Made by a program: the position numbers and the translations under genes. 64,000 nucleotides of DNA from Paracyclopina nana (taxonomy: Eukaryota > Arthropoda > Copepoda > Cyclopoida > Cyclopettidae), in NCBI GenBank assembly GCA_019096065.1, contig JAGUCH010000008.1, positions 6,577,001-6,641,000 on the forward strand, read 5' to 3'. Below the pieces are notes generated by a model. That model was not told where the DNA came from. It made no database searches and worked only from the letters and a program-made list of their open reading frames with translations. Shown here piece by piece: positions 62,296 to 64,000 of this stretch; position 1 is the stretch's first letter; each line of letters begins with the position of its first letter.

Positions 62296-64000
62296 AGTAG
62301 GTTGCGTGTAATTCCTGGTAAATGTGGCGATATTCGCCGTTTAACAGTGACTGTATCTACTCTTAAGTTATTTTCTATATGATTTACTGGTGAATCAAAA
62401 TCAGCTTCACCATGAAATGAGTGAGATATTTTTGAAAGTATCTCTTCCTCAAGAAATTCCTCATCATCATGTTTCGCGTGGAGTAAGGTTGACGTGTCGT
62501 CGTGTATAAATGGAGGTTTCGTGCCGATCATGTCTACCCATTTATCATTCAGGCAATGCAACCTTTTATGGAGTAGAGTCTTACTCATAGTTCCAGAATT
62601 TACAAGTGTATCATACACGTGTGTAAGTAATTCCTGTGTCGTAAGCACCTTATCTTTGATCGCATCGGGCAGAGGGTATTTATTTGCATAAATATCCTTC
62701 GTAATCTGTCCCGCAATAGAGTAGGGCGCATAAAATACAGTTTCACCTTCTGGTGTTTGATGGTATTTATTTAATAATACATCTACTACTTCTACCTCTG
62801 TGCGAGGTACAGCTCTCAGTTTCCATGCTACAGGCAAGGAATATATGCGAGCTGCTAGTCTATGAGTAAATGCATCTTTACCCGTAAATGAACTAGCAAG
62901 CACGCTAGCGATTGATAAGCAATCAGTAACTATTACCAATCGCTCATAGGCGAATAGTATGCTTTTAAAATGATTTATCATTGTTAAAACTCCTAATGCT
63001 TCACGTTGAAATGAGTGGTATGAGAGGCAAACCGATAGAGGAAAGCGTGCGCTGTGTGCACCAACACACACTGCTTTCCCATCCTCATTTACCTCCATTA
63101 ATAAAGCCGAGGTACTTATTACCCCAGAATCAACCACTAAATAACCTTCTTTAAAACGTGGTAGCGCCAACGACATACCCGTTTTAATCTCATCTATTAC
63201 TTTATAGAAACATTTTTCCTGGAAAGCAGAGAAGGTGAACTTTCCTGTTTTTCCTTGCGCTGTTTGTAATACATCTAGCAGTGGTGCTGTGTATGTGGCC
63301 ATATTGGGGCAGTACTGGCTTAACCAGTTTGTCATCCCAATAAACTTTTGCAGCTGTTTCTTGGTTGTAGGCATAGGGAAATCATCAAATGCAGACCTGA
63401 ATTTATCGGGCATTCGCATAGTCATAATCCCATTTTCGTCAATAGATATTAGGTGCCCTAAGACTGTAGCCTCTTTAACACCTAATTGGGTCTTTTTAAT
63501 TTGTAATAGGGCATTTAAGTCCTTAAGGCTTTGGAATAACTTCCTCAAATCACCCAAATGTCGTATGTAATCATCCAACGTAGCAGGCCTAGGCTTGCCA
63601 GGGTTCTTACAGGCCACAACCAAGTCATCTACATATACACATGTAAAGGGCAATATCTCAGGGTTAAGGGCCTGTTGGAGGAGCTCTGCGAACATTCTCG
63701 GAGCGATCGCGATCCCCTGGAGGCACGCCTTACTCTTCAAGAAGACCGACCTGTATATACTGCGAGGGGACGTTACCGCAAAGCAGCACATATCAGCACT
63801 ATCAGAGTCCACAGGTAAGTTATCGTATCCGGATGTAACATCAAAAGATGACATCAAACATGAATTAGATAACATCCCTAACAAGGTAGGGATAGGGGGC
63901 ACTATGTGCTCTGAGGTCGTAAATATCAGATTTTTATTAAAGGACGTTAAGTCGACTAATAGCCGAGGCTTGCGTTGCTTCATAGGCAGCTTTTCATCAT
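62296..64000 (-). CDS. pol: pol of copy R, first part: reverse transcriptase and RNase H (runs off the window)
   Basis: The frame is open to the window edge, so the true start (and any protease) is outside. RT motifs: LLVDLTSFN, SSFDVTSGYDNL (first Asp), an FLKSKACLQGIAIAPRMFAELL block in place of the usual Phe-Gly-Leu motif, and CVYVDDLVVA (catalytic Asp pair), then LGHLISID. RNase H: VVDSGVIST, REALGVLTM and VTDCLS. The overall order is Ty3-like but strongly diverged. About 150 residues follow with no recognised domain (KYPLPDAIKDKVLTTQELL), then the point where element C is inserted. Frame is kept into 56352. Confidence 0.8.

Larger units (their letters stand above)
42291..64000 (-). mobile_element. 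copy R of the giant ambisense LTR retroelement (3' part in window)
   Basis: On the minus strand, from the window edge inward: reverse transcriptase and RNase H, integrase and a long pol tail (interrupted by element C), a 3.5-kb non-coding region, antisense genes W and X, genes Y and env, a polypurine tract (AGGGCCGGGGAA) and the 3' LTR. The LTR end abuts gene Y of copy L at 42290. Excluding element C, 15.8 kb is visible; adding the leader and gag seen in copy L, the start of pol and the second LTR gives my estimate of about 22 kb. Confidence 0.8.

Noticed and set aside
1-64000. tRNA genes, rRNA genes and CRISPR arrays
   Set aside because: No cloverleaf-like A/B boxes, no rRNA-like stretches, and the repeats present lack regular spacer structure; the DNA is eukaryotic.

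Overview
The window is eukaryotic nuclear DNA, most likely from an invertebrate animal. Several coding regions are split by short GT-AG introns, the flanks are AT-rich, and about 45 of the 64 kb consists of LTR retroelements and DNA transposons. I cannot fix the species. Small introns (61-73 bp in several genes) and a chuvirus-like envelope captured by a Ty3-type element make an arthropod plausible, but only as a guess.

Layout. 1-5.1 kb: an AT-rich stretch with many very short exon-like open blocks on the + strand, possibly one intron-rich gene with recently duplicated exons. 5.1-10.2 kb: mostly non-coding, with a 493-bp hAT-type MITE (7318-7810) and a small two-exon gene on the minus strand (8117-8830). 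10.2-15.0 kb: a truncated, decayed + strand copy (A) of an envelope-bearing Ty3-type retroelement. 15.3-26.3 kb: a decayed gene (Z, minus strand) split by a second, nearly complete minus-strand copy (B, 15802-25902), which has LTRs, a 4-bp target duplication, gag, pol and an envelope gene that resembles chuvirus glycoproteins. 26.7-29.6 kb: a broken tnp2/CACTA-like transposase pseudogene divergent from Z.

30.3-64.0 kb: two antiparallel copies of a giant LTR retroelement (my estimate is about 22 kb complete, 926-bp LTRs). Copy L (+) runs from its 5' LTR (30282-31207) through gag and a deleted pol to gene Y, where it stops at 42290. Copy R (minus) begins there with its 3' LTR (42291-43216) and runs past the window end. 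The simplest reading is that copy R integrated into gene Y of copy L. The element carries gag, pol with a long extra C-terminal region, gene Y and an envelope-like gene on one strand, and two spliced membrane-protein genes (X and W) on the opposite strand. X and Y share a divergent TATA-containing promoter, and Y, X and W have their own poly(A) signals. Copy R's pol gene is itself interrupted by a young, intact Ty3/gypsy element (C, 56357-62291) with identical 243-bp LTRs and a clear -1 frameshift signal between gag and pol.

The ambisense giant element, with LTRs but with individually promoted and spliced genes in both directions, is the most unusual system here. Its genes W, X and Y match no family I recognise. 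X keeps the same exon structure in both copies, and W does so apart from one single-base shift in copy R.
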